A stretch of DNA of 64,000 bases from Rhizobium sp. Root274. GTDB lineage: Bacteria; Pseudomonadota; Alphaproteobacteria; Rhizobiales; Rhizobiaceae. The notes beneath the pieces are model-generated. The model made no database searches, was not told the origin of the DNA, and saw only the letters and a list, made by a program, of their open reading frames with translations. Position 1 is the stretch's first letter. Every line of letters begins with the position of its first letter. Of the stretch, positions 43,157-49,731 are shown piece after piece. Position numbers and translations under genes: made by a program. The stretch is taken from positions 62,001 through 126,000 of the forward strand of contig NZ_LMJE01000008.1 of NCBI RefSeq assembly GCF_001429245.1, in the 5' to 3' direction.

Positions 43157-44029
43157 ATGTCCCATGCTCCGCTCGATTCGTCCCACCCTGACTATCCTCT
43201 CGTCTCCAGGCTCGTGAAGGCAATTCTCAACCATGCCGGCGGTTTCGATAGGTTTGCCGTAGATGTTCCCGCTCTACTTCGGCAGGCGTTTGATGAGGTT
43301 ATCGATGCCCCACGCACGAACCGCTTCACCCTTGGCGAAACGGAAAAGACGGAAAAAACGTACGTCGGAACGAAGGTCGAGATTCTAATAAGGAACTATC
43401 TCGGCGTGCCGAAGGGCGGCGTCCTCGACATGCTGGTGGATGGCGTCGAGATCGACATCAAGAACACGACTGGCCGTGACTGGATGCTTCCAAAGGAAGT
43501 TGTTGGAAGGCCGGCACTCCTCGTCAGGTCTTCGGAGAGAACGGCGCTTTGCGACGTCGGCATCGTGGTTTGCCGACCCGAATATCTTCGTCTTAGCAAG
43601 AATCAGGATGGCAAGGGCCAGCTTTTGGCTGCCCAGCATATAAACATATGGTGGATACTACGCCAACACCCGTATCCGCCTAATTTCTGGGAGGTCCTGT
43701 CAGAATCGGATCGTATGGAGATCATGTCAGCGCGAGGTGGCACCAGCCGTATCGCAGCGCTATTTGAGAAAGTACAAGGCCGGCCGATATCGCGGCAGCA
43801 GGTTAGCGCCTTGGCCCAACAACACGACTACATGAAGCGAATTCGCCGAAATGGGGGAGCGAGAGACATCCTCGCGCCCAAGGGAATTGCCTTGATGTGG
43901 GGGCAGCGTGACAGAGCCCTGATTGAGCAGTTGGGCCTCGGTCCGGTCACTGCAGACGAGTTCATTTCATTCCGCCCCACAAAGGCGGGCGACGCGATGA
44001 TTCTCCGGAACGCCGGCCACATCGACTGA
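43157..44029 (+). CDS. NaeI-like type IIE restriction endonuclease
   Basis: 290 residues. E75 (GTKVEILIR), D91 (GGVLDMLV), D100 and K102 (GVEIDIKN) reproduce the remembered NaeI active-site set E70-D86-D95-K97 with identical spacings (16, 9 and 2). DWMLPKEVVG after the active site also resembles NaeI. The C-terminal half would be the effector/topoisomerase-like DNA-binding domain. By family the site would be a GCCGGC-like palindrome, which is only inference. It begins 42 nt after the methyltransferase stop and is followed by a terminator. Confidence 0.88.
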   Translation: MSHAPLDSSHPDYPLVSRLVKAILNHAGGFDRFAVDVPALLRQAFDEVIDAPRTNRFTLGETEKTEKTYVGTKVEILIRNYLGVPKGGVLDMLVDGVEIDIKNTTGRDWMLPKEVVGRPALLVRSSERTALCDVGIVVCRPEYLRLSKNQDGKGQLLAAQHINIWWILRQHPYPPNFWEVLSESDRMEIMSARGGTSRIAALFEKVQGRPISRQQVSALAQQHDYMKRIRRNGGARDILAPKGIALMWGQRDRALIEQLGLGPVTADEFISFRPTKAGDAMILRNAGHID

Positions 44030-44094
44030 CGGATACTCGCGCAATTCTTCAATTTGATCGGCGGTTGACGCGTGCCGATTATCGACCGACCATG

Positions 44095-44138
44095 AAAAAA
44101 CCGCCATCAACGAGGTTGGCCCCTCTCCGGCGGTTTTT
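44095..44138 (+). terminator. Intrinsic terminator after the restriction endonuclease
   Basis: AAAAAACCGCC pairs with GGCGGTTTTT across a 23-nt loop and ends in five T. It lies 65 nt after the endonuclease stop and separates the restriction cassette from rep. Confidence 0.82.
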
Positions 44139-44202
44139 CTTGGGAATGTTCGACAATGATGAACGATCTTGAAATTGTTGTAAAGCCGCCGTTGACGGCT
44201 GA

Positions 44203-45948
44203 GTGACCCGCGGGCTGGGACATACCCCAGCCACCACGACGGGAGCCCTTTTCCAAAAATCCAGTGTTGACAATTCGGACGTCGACCTGAGCCGCCGCGA
44301 AGCACAGGCTCTGGCGCTCGTGCTCTCTTCGGACGCAGGCTTGAGCCATCGCCAAGCACAGGCCATGGCACGCATAATAGCTTCCCGCCCTGCGCCGTCC
44401 CCTGAGCTTCAGAGCATGATTGCCGATTCGGTGTCACGAGCTCGCGCGAGTATCGCGGAACGCGAAAAGGACGCCGAAGGCGATCCGCAAGGCCGCCAGG
44501 CCGCGCAGCTTGGAAGTGGAGGAGCTACGGTTCCGCGCAGCGGGGGCGTAGATCATACGCTTCCCCGACAGGTCGAAAGCTCTTACTCACTCTCTGGTTC
44601 TTCGACCATCAATCGCTGGGCTCTGTTGCACAAAATCCAGAAAATCAGCCGTCCCGCTGATCCAGACCAACGCGGCCCTGCTGTATGTGGATGTGGAATG
44701 CCCGCCCATGATGCCAATAGCGTCAATATCCACCTTCGCACCGCGCAGGGCACAGGCGAGATACGCCCGGGTGTTTCAGGCATCTATCGTTGCGGCTCGC
44801 CGTGGCTCTGCCCCACATGCGCAACTAAAAAGGCGTTTGATCGCGCCGAGCGCGTACAGGATGCCGCGAACGCCACCTTCCAGCGAGGTGGCCGGGCCGC
44901 GCTGGTCGTACTGACGGCGGCGCATTCAATCGAGATGTCTCTCTCGGAAATCAAGGCGCTGGTAGCCACCTCGTCGAGCGCCGCCCGGAAGGGCCGTGCG
45001 TGGGTCCAGGCGACCAAAGAATTCGGCATTCTCGGAGTCATCGTCGGGCAAGAAGTTACCTACAGCACCGTCAACGGCTGGCACTATCACCAGCACCTAT
45101 CGGTCATGGTCGATGGCCCGGGCGAAGGTGCCTACGATCGCGCAAAGGCGGCTGGGGAGTGGATCGCAGCCGCCTATACTACCCAGGTACGCGCCAGAGG
45201 CGGCACTGTCTCTGACAGGCACGGCTGGCACGTCCGCGTTGCCCGCGATGCTGAGGACGCCAGCGATTACACTGCGAAGGGGTCCATGGCCTGGGAAGTC
45301 TCCGGAGGCCATAAAGACGAGACCAAGTCGAAGACTTCTCTCACTCCATGGGACATTGCCGCCGCGGCCGCCGACGGTAACGCAGCGATGTATGGGCGCT
45401 GGCGGGAATACATGGAGACGATGCCTGGTACGCGCTCTTGCGTGGTCTCTGCAGCACTCGCCGCGAAATTGGGCATCGGTGCCGCTGGTGACGATGACGA
45501 AGGTGGTGAGCAGGCGCTCCACGACGCCGACGAAGTCGTTGGCCGTGTAGATGCGCCGATGTGGCGCAAATGGATGCGCCACAGCTTGGCGTCCACTTTC
45601 CTCGCCCGTGTTGCGCTGGGGGGCGAAGAAGGTTTCAAGGACGCAGTTGACGACACCGAGCGAGACGCCGCGCCCCTTGAAGCGGAGTATCAACGGATGC
45701 GCGCAGAGCGGGCGGCGGTCAGAGAGGAAGAGCTTAGACAGAAAACACGCCAAGCCCAACTCCAACGCGAGGCGGCTCGGTCTGTCAGAGACACAGCATT
45801 CGCCCAAGCATACGCCATAGACCGCCTACGCCGATTTGCCGACTGCTACGGCTCAAGAAACCGTATCGCTCGCGTGATAGCAGAAGCCGCCGCAGTGTTC
45901 CCGCACGCCCACCCCTTGAACCCTGCTGATCTATACAAGGTTGCTTAA
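44203..45948 (+). CDS. rep: Rolling-circle replication initiator (HUH Rep)
   Basis: 581 residues. A cysteine cluster C162-x-C164...C197...C203-x2-C206 is followed by the metal-binding H294-Y-H296-Q-H298 (HUH motif, WHYHQHLSVMV). The nucleophile candidate is Y356 in SDYTAKG, with one Tyr, as in Rep_1-type plasmid initiators. The protein should nick a double-strand origin and prime rolling-circle replication of the excised circle. The first roughly 130 residues are low-similarity and polar; GTG 44203 is the longest start and the true one may be later. The C-terminus is charged and helical. Confidence 0.85.
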   Translation: MTRGLGHTPATTTGALFQKSSVDNSDVDLSRREAQALALVLSSDAGLSHRQAQAMARIIASRPAPSPELQSMIADSVSRARASIAEREKDAEGDPQGRQAAQLGSGGATVPRSGGVDHTLPRQVESSYSLSGSSTINRWALLHKIQKISRPADPDQRGPAVCGCGMPAHDANSVNIHLRTAQGTGEIRPGVSGIYRCGSPWLCPTCATKKAFDRAERVQDAANATFQRGGRAALVVLTAAHSIEMSLSEIKALVATSSSAARKGRAWVQATKEFGILGVIVGQEVTYSTVNGWHYHQHLSVMVDGPGEGAYDRAKAAGEWIAAAYTTQVRARGGTVSDRHGWHVRVARDAEDASDYTAKGSMAWEVSGGHKDETKSKTSLTPWDIAAAAADGNAAMYGRWREYMETMPGTRSCVVSAALAAKLGIGAAGDDDEGGEQALHDADEVVGRVDAPMWRKWMRHSLASTFLARVALGGEEGFKDAVDDTERDAAPLEAEYQRMRAERAAVREEELRQKTRQAQLQREAARSVRDTAFAQAYAIDRLRRFADCYGSRNRIARVIAEAAAVFPHAHPLNPADLYKVA

Positions 45949-46575
45949 AATGAATGTCCCGTCGGGGGTGGTCGGTCCCGCGTCCCGATATCATCGGCGC
46001 TATGCTGACGCTCCTACGGCTACCCTTTTAACCGATCGAGACATGCGCGAATTCCCGCCGTGACCCGCACGGGTCGCTATGCTCACGGCTCCGATATGCT
46101 CATCCTTTTTCCCGCATGATGCGGTATCCGCATCGATATGACCTTACGGTCATTTCCAAGGACATGGATGCTGTACAGCGAGAAATAAAGCCTCGCACAG
46201 CATAATATACGTTCAGGCGGGTCAGCTACCCCTGAAACCATTCCCCCACCCTTGGCACCCATTCTGCCAGCGTTCTCGCTCTGTCAACGCCGCTGGCGTC
46301 CTCCACTCCGTTGCGGCCCTCCGGGTGACTGCCGCTCCGAGCGCCGGCGGCTGCGATGGCATCGGGGCGGGGAACATCGAAAGTTCCGCCCTGCGGGCGG
46401 GTTCGACTCGGCCTGCGGCCAGCACCGAACAGGGAACATCGGGAAGTCCCTAAAATCCAAACATTCTCGTTAACGCCACCCCCGGGACAACTCAACCATT
46501 CCGCGTATACGCCTGGGCTCCGCCCCGTAAATGTGGTACAAAATATCCACGGAAAACAGGGTGAAAGGCGTCGAA
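45949..46575. other. Non-coding stretch after rep, candidate origin region
   Basis: No gene I can support in about 630 bp. It contains several inverted repeats: GACCCG-CA-CGGGTC at about 46,060, GACC-TTAC-GGTC near 46,145, and GGAACATCGAAAGTTCC near 46,375, with a related GGGAACATC...GTCCC about 55 bp on. A non-coding, hairpin-rich segment next to an HUH Rep is where a double-strand or single-strand origin would be expected, but no nick site can be assigned from sequence alone. Confidence 0.45.
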
Positions 46576-46815
46576 ATGCAGGTCAAGACAACAACTATTC
46601 CGGGCCTTACGTACTCGGTCCAGGTTGAGGAAGTTAATCACCTCGATCCGATGGGCGGCCTTATCTGCTACCTGGCCAGTCTCTATCGAGTTGACCCCAA
46701 AACCTCCGTCAGAACGCTACTCAAGCGGTCTCGTATTCCGGGAGCCGCGTCCGATATGCAACGGGAATTCGCCCGTGACGGCATCCAGGCATTCCGCCGT
46801 TACCAGACATCTTAA
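46576..46815 (+). CDS. Small protein of unknown function
   Basis: 79 residues from ATG 46576 (MQVKTTTIPGLTYSVQV), preceded by AAAGGCG; the frame opens at ATG 46531. No membrane segment and no recognised domain. The C-terminal half is basic and probably helical (TLLKRSRIPGAASDMQREFARDG). It could be a small DNA-binding accessory such as an excisionase, but nothing in the sequence proves that. It lies 20 nt before a small membrane-protein gene. Confidence 0.55.
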   Translation: MQVKTTTIPGLTYSVQVEEVNHLDPMGGLICYLASLYRVDPKTSVRTLLKRSRIPGAASDMQREFARDGIQAFRRYQTS

Positions 46816-46835
46816 CGAAGATAAGGACGAACCCG

Positions 46836-47006
46836 ATGTTGCTATTCCGCATCCTGACTCTACCCATCACCATGTTCGTCTTCATGGCCGTCACTGTGGC
46901 CGCTACGAAGGCCCCCGCGGCAGTCGAAATGATGAGCATCGGTCTTTGGTTCGCGCTGCCGCTTTTCCTCGCCATCGCCGCGGTCAAGCGCTTGGCGGGA
47001 CGTTAA
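46836..47006 (+). CDS. Small membrane protein, two helices
   Basis: 56-residue open frame MLLFRILTLPITMFVFMAV... with hydrophobic segments at about residues 3-22 and 33-50 around a short polar turn, ending KRLAGR. AAGGACG lies before ATG 46836. Function unknown. It directly precedes the 21-bp repeat cluster. Confidence 0.6.
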   Translation: MLLFRILTLPITMFVFMAVTVAATKAPAAVEMMSIGLWFALPLFLAIAAVKRLAGR

Positions 47007-47007
47007 T

Positions 47008-47082
47008 TCAAGAGCTCAAGTAATAAATGAAAGAACTCGATTACTAAATTCAAGAACTCAGTATAGATCGAGTTCTTGAATT
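47008..47082 (+). repeat. 21-bp-period repeat cluster with inverted copy (iteron/operator-like)
   Basis: The 10-mer consensus TCAAGAACTC occurs at 47008 (TCAAGAGCTC), 47029 (GAAAGAACTC) and 47050 (TCAAGAACTC), exactly 21 bp apart, and in inverted form at 47070-47079. The last two form a perfect 13-bp inverted repeat, AATTCAAGAACTC / GAGTTCTTGAATT (47047-47059 and 47070-47082). Two-turn spacing is typical of cooperative protein binding on one DNA face. It lies 30 nt upstream of a good promoter. Confidence 0.75.
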
Positions 47083-47111
47083 AAATATTTGAAATTCCTT
47101 TGCAAAATTTG

Positions 47112-47140
47112 TTGACGGCGCCATCGTTCATCGCAATAAT
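47112..47140 (+). promoter_or_regulatory. Sigma-70-like promoter
   Basis: TTGACG at 47112-47117, a 17-bp spacer, then AATAAT at 47135-47140. It lies 30 bp after the repeat cluster and 32 bp before the next start codon, so it probably drives the small-gene run that follows and is controlled through the repeats. Confidence 0.7.
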
Positions 47141-47171
47141 ACATCCACTCAACAAGCAAAGGAGATGCGAA

Positions 47172-47432
47172 TTGATCAATATTATTTGGGGCCGCAAGAT
47201 GGCGAACTGGGATTGCGCAGAAGTGGAAACACGGTACGGAACGGTTTGTCCTCTGGTCGCCGACATCCCGGGGCCAGACGATCGAGCGATGTTCTCAATC
47301 GACGTTCCCGATCCTGAGAGGGACGGAAAAATCCGATCGTTGGCTTCAGGTTTCGCTGATAACCTTGAAGAAGCGCGGATCGCCGCGGCAAATGCCATTG
47401 CGAAACTCGACCAAGGGCTGAGTATCGCGTGA
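47172..47432 (+). CDS. Small protein of unknown function
   Basis: 86 residues from TTG 47172, which follows AAGGAGATGCGAA; ATG 47199 (MANWDCAEVETRYG) is the alternative and would give 77 residues. The sequence has a beta-rich look followed by a C-terminal helix (NLEEARIAAANAIAKLDQG). No domain recognised. First gene after the promoter at 47112-47140. Confidence 0.6.
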   Translation: MINIIWGRKMANWDCAEVETRYGTVCPLVADIPGPDDRAMFSIDVPDPERDGKIRSLASGFADNLEEARIAAANAIAKLDQGLSIA

Positions 47433-47583
47433 TCGTCCCAATCGGGGCTAACGAATAAAGTTCAGCGCCGGCGCATTTTACCTCTTGCGCCGCCCGACGA
47501 TCGCTCCAACACTTAGTATGTGGACACTCACAAAGGTGGTTTCACACACATCTTAAACTCCTGACATTTCAGGGAAAACCGTA

Positions 47584-47649
47584 ACGCACGATGACCTCGC
47601 GGCGCATGGCGAAGCCATGTCCAAGGTCCACACGAAAGGGAATGAAATG
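47584..47649 (+). repeat. Duplicated leader segment, copy 1
   Basis: Nucleotides 47584-47649 and 48048-48110 align at 53 of 63 positions, apart from one extra codon in copy 1. Each contains GGCGAAGCCATGTCCAAGGT, then a purine-rich AAAGG, then an ATG. In frame, both read a DLxAxGEAMSKVxxKGNxM pattern. The downstream proteins are otherwise unrelated. Confidence 0.75.
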
Positions 47650-47955
47650 AAGTTCGATGACCTCGGCACCGATGGCAAGCTGGCCGTGACTGATGCAGCT
47701 GGGAATTACGAATGGGTAGAGGCCAGGATCGAGGGTATCCCGAGCGAGAGACGCCTTCGAGTTGAACTCGTTGCGAGCGATGGGGATGGTGACGAGGCTG
47801 CACGCCAGGCTCTCCGGGAGCATCTCTCCGAGCACTATGTAATCGACATTCCGTGCGACTTCCGTAGCGAGGCCGAGCTTGCCAGCGCCACCGCCAAAGC
47901 GACAGCAATCCAAAATCGGTTTCTGTCTGGAAACTATGCGCCTTTCAGCGCCTGA
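47617..47955 (+). CDS. Small acidic protein of unknown function
   Basis: 112 residues if started at ATG 47617 (MSKVHTKGNEMKF) or 102 from ATG 47647 (MKFDDLGTDGK), which has GAAAGGG at a good distance. Acidic, with a beta-strand-rich N-terminal half and a C-terminal helix (AELASATAKATAIQNRF). No recognised domain. Its 5' leader is shared with the gene at 48108. Confidence 0.55.
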   Translation: MSKVHTKGNEMKFDDLGTDGKLAVTDAAGNYEWVEARIEGIPSERRLRVELVASDGDGDEAARQALREHLSEHYVIDIPCDFRSEAELASATAKATAIQNRFLSGNYAPFSA

Positions 47956-48047
47956 CACGGCGCTGCCTTAGTTTGCACCTGGTGGTCGCAGCTCTGCGAC
48001 CAACCATCCTGCGAGCCCGTCCCACTCCTTTAAGCCCGGAAACTTCA

Positions 48048-48110
48048 ACGCACGACCTCGATGCGAATGGCGAAGCCATGTCCAAGGTCGATAAGAAAGG
48101 AAACCCAATG
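48048..48110 (+). repeat. Duplicated leader segment, copy 2
   Basis: Second copy of the segment at 47584-47649 (about 84% identical), directly before and including ATG 48108. AAGAAAGGAAACCC gives a good ribosome binding site, so the segment looks like a portable translation-initiation cassette. Confidence 0.75.
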
Positions 48111-48527
48111 TGGTATAGATACGACGCCTACAATCAGGAAACCCTCTATGGCTGGACCAGCAACGAAGCCGTTGCTGAGGCTGCCTTGGCCTGGATTAAT
48201 CGAGGTCGCGAAATCAACGTCTACAGCATGACGTGTCTGGGCGATGACGAAAACGAAGCAGACGGTCGAGGCATCAGACTTGCCGATACGAATGGACATA
48301 TCTTCGTCGATGATACCAGCCCGGAGGAATTCGAACTGAAGCTTCTGGAGTGGCAGGAGGAGAGCAGGGATTCCACTGCTCCCCCTAAGCCACAGCGCCG
48401 CGTAGATCGGCTGACAGTCGATCTGCCCTCAGGCACGCTCGCTGCGCTCAAGGTTCACGTCGCTCAACGCGAAACCACCATCCGGAATGTTGTGACAAAC
48501 CTCGTGAAAATGGAGATCGGGAAATGA
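48108..48527 (+). CDS. Protein with C-terminal ribbon-helix-helix-like segment
   Basis: 139 residues from ATG 48108 (MWYRYDAYN) after AAAGGA. The last 40 residues, RRVDRLTVDLPSGTLAALKV...TTIRNVV, have the strand-helix-helix pattern of RHH DNA-binding domains (CopG/ParG-like). The N-terminal part is acidic and unrecognised. It may be the element's regulator or partition-type protein, acting for example on the 21-bp repeats 1 kb upstream. Its stop overlaps the next start (ATGA). Confidence 0.55.
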   Translation: MWYRYDAYNQETLYGWTSNEAVAEAALAWINRGREINVYSMTCLGDDENEADGRGIRLADTNGHIFVDDTSPEEFELKLLEWQEESRDSTAPPKPQRRVDRLTVDLPSGTLAALKVHVAQRETTIRNVVTNLVKMEIGK

Positions 48528-48745
48528 GGGAAGGAACCGGAAACAGAATGATGACATCAGACGCGGGATTGAACAGACAGACCGATTGTGAGGACAGCCA
48601 GGAGGCCTTAGCGCCATTGACGCACGAGGAGTTTTGGCAGGTGCTCGACATGGCTTTTGGGATGCTCTCCGATGTCTGGGACTGCAAGGAGCGGCAGCAG
48701 GATGGACTTGCTGGGAACTCAGAACTTACGGAGGAAAAACAATGA
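48524..48745 (+). CDS. Small acidic protein of unknown function
   Basis: 73 residues, overlapping the previous stop and the next start by 4 nt each (ATGA both times), so it is translationally coupled on both sides. Acidic, with a helical HEEFWQVLDMAFGMLSDVWD centre. No domain recognised. The tight overlaps are the main reason to accept it as a gene. Confidence 0.6.
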   Translation: MREGTGNRMMTSDAGLNRQTDCEDSQEALAPLTHEEFWQVLDMAFGMLSDVWDCKERQQDGLAGNSELTEEKQ

Positions 48746-49026
48746 GGAAGATGAGAAAATTTTCCGACATCCCGACTGCCGATTTCCCGATGAACGACAA
48801 GACCTATTACCGTCTTCGCGCCGAAATCGGATCGATCTCCGCGCGCTTTTTGAACCTCGGGACGCGCGATGGGGCCGACGTCGCCAAGAAGATGGAAGCG
48901 GTCTTCGGCGCGCTAGACGATGCCTGGCAGGCGATCCGCCGTATTGAAGCTCGCGAGGAGCAGGCGATGGCGGCGTCAGTGAACCATTCGCTTGGCGGCT
49001 GCATCGAATCGGAGATTTCACAATGA
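48742..49026 (+). CDS. Small helical protein of unknown function
   Basis: 94 residues from ATG 48742 (MRKMRKFSDIPTADFPM), preceded by GGAGG at 48730-48734. A stretch of about 33 residues beginning GADVAKKMEAVFGALDDAW is predicted helical and recurs in the frame at 49435-49644. It overlaps both neighbours by 4 nt. Function unknown. Confidence 0.6.
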   Translation: MRKMRKFSDIPTADFPMNDKTYYRLRAEIGSISARFLNLGTRDGADVAKKMEAVFGALDDAWQAIRRIEAREEQAMAASVNHSLGGCIESEISQ

Positions 49027-49241
49027 TCGATCTCGATTTTTATCAGTATGTTGACTTTCACAATTCGGAGCGCGTGGCGATGATCGTCACCGCGTTGGTA
49101 GCACTGGCGATTTTCATGCGCCTCCTCCATCTCCCGAAAGTCTGGATGAAGGTTGTTGCAAACCTCATTTTCTTCCTGGTCTGCATGCATGCGGTCGGCT
49201 TTACGCTGATCGGTATCGCGGCATGGCAGTCAGGAACATGA
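49023..49241 (+). CDS. Small two-helix membrane protein
   Basis: 72 residues with hydrophobic helices at about 19-36 (AMIVTALVALAIFMRLL) and 43-66 (VVANLIFFLVCMHAVGFTLIGIAA) linked by a short basic loop. Start overlaps the previous stop (ATGA). Last gene of the coupled run that begins at 48108. Function unknown. Confidence 0.6.
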   Translation: MIDLDFYQYVDFHNSERVAMIVTALVALAIFMRLLHLPKVWMKVVANLIFFLVCMHAVGFTLIGIAAWQSGT

Positions 49242-49434
49242 CGGAGGACGAGGGGGACATGGCTGAAAAACGCCCCCCTTTCCGCCGGCGTGGCCCTTGC
49301 GGCCTGAAATATCAAACCCCTCGGCGGTGGAGGATCGCCAAGGGGTAAGGTGGTCTGTTTTAAAAGCATTCCCCTTAGCGGTTCCAGCCTCGGCAGGTTG
49401 GATTATCAGAACGCTTTCCGCCCGCCGTCTTGTC

Positions 49435-49644
49435 ATGGTGATCTCCAACCGCTCGGCTTCAGACCTATCAGACAAAGAAAGTGTGCGCCGTCGGCGCATA
49501 TCGGTCAATGGTCGGCATCACGTACTTGAGCGTGATGGTTTCGGGGCGGAGGTGGCCAAGAAAATGGAAGCGGCCTTTGGCGCGCTAGACGATGCCTGTG
49601 AGACGCTTCGCCTTATTGAAGTCCGAGAGGAACAGGAGCGGTGA
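49435..49644 (+). pseudogene. Partial paralogue of the 48742 gene
   Basis: The C-terminal part (AEVAKKMEAAFGALDD...LRLIEVREEQER) closely matches the gene at 48742-49026, and the nucleotides 49544-49640 match 48874-48964 at roughly four in five positions. The N-terminal part is unrelated and there is no ribosome binding site before ATG 49435. It is most likely a duplication remnant, though a short expressed protein cannot be excluded. Confidence 0.45.
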
Positions 49645-49690
49645 AACGAAGCTACCGTTCGGATTTCTTCAACACCTTCCATGCCATTGC

Positions 49691-49712
49691 CGTCACGTAC
49701 AAACACGTGACG
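49691..49712. promoter_or_regulatory. Perfect inverted repeat upstream of the second methyltransferase
   Basis: CGTCACGT-ACAAAC-ACGTGACG, an 8-bp perfect inverted repeat ending 19 nt before the methyltransferase GTG and just before its AGGA ribosome binding site. It is placed to act as an operator or an mRNA hairpin controlling that gene. Confidence 0.55.
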
Positions 49713-49731
49713 CTCTCCGATAGGAATTTCA

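Noticed and set aside
46222..46495. Minus-strand frames of 67 and 89 codons after rep
   Set aside because: They arise from GC-rich inverted repeats and lack ribosome binding sites; kept as non-coding.
47528..47958. Two minus-strand frames of 126 and 129 codons
   Set aside because: Opposite the small gene at 47617, which has a ribosome binding site and shared leader; no protein features.
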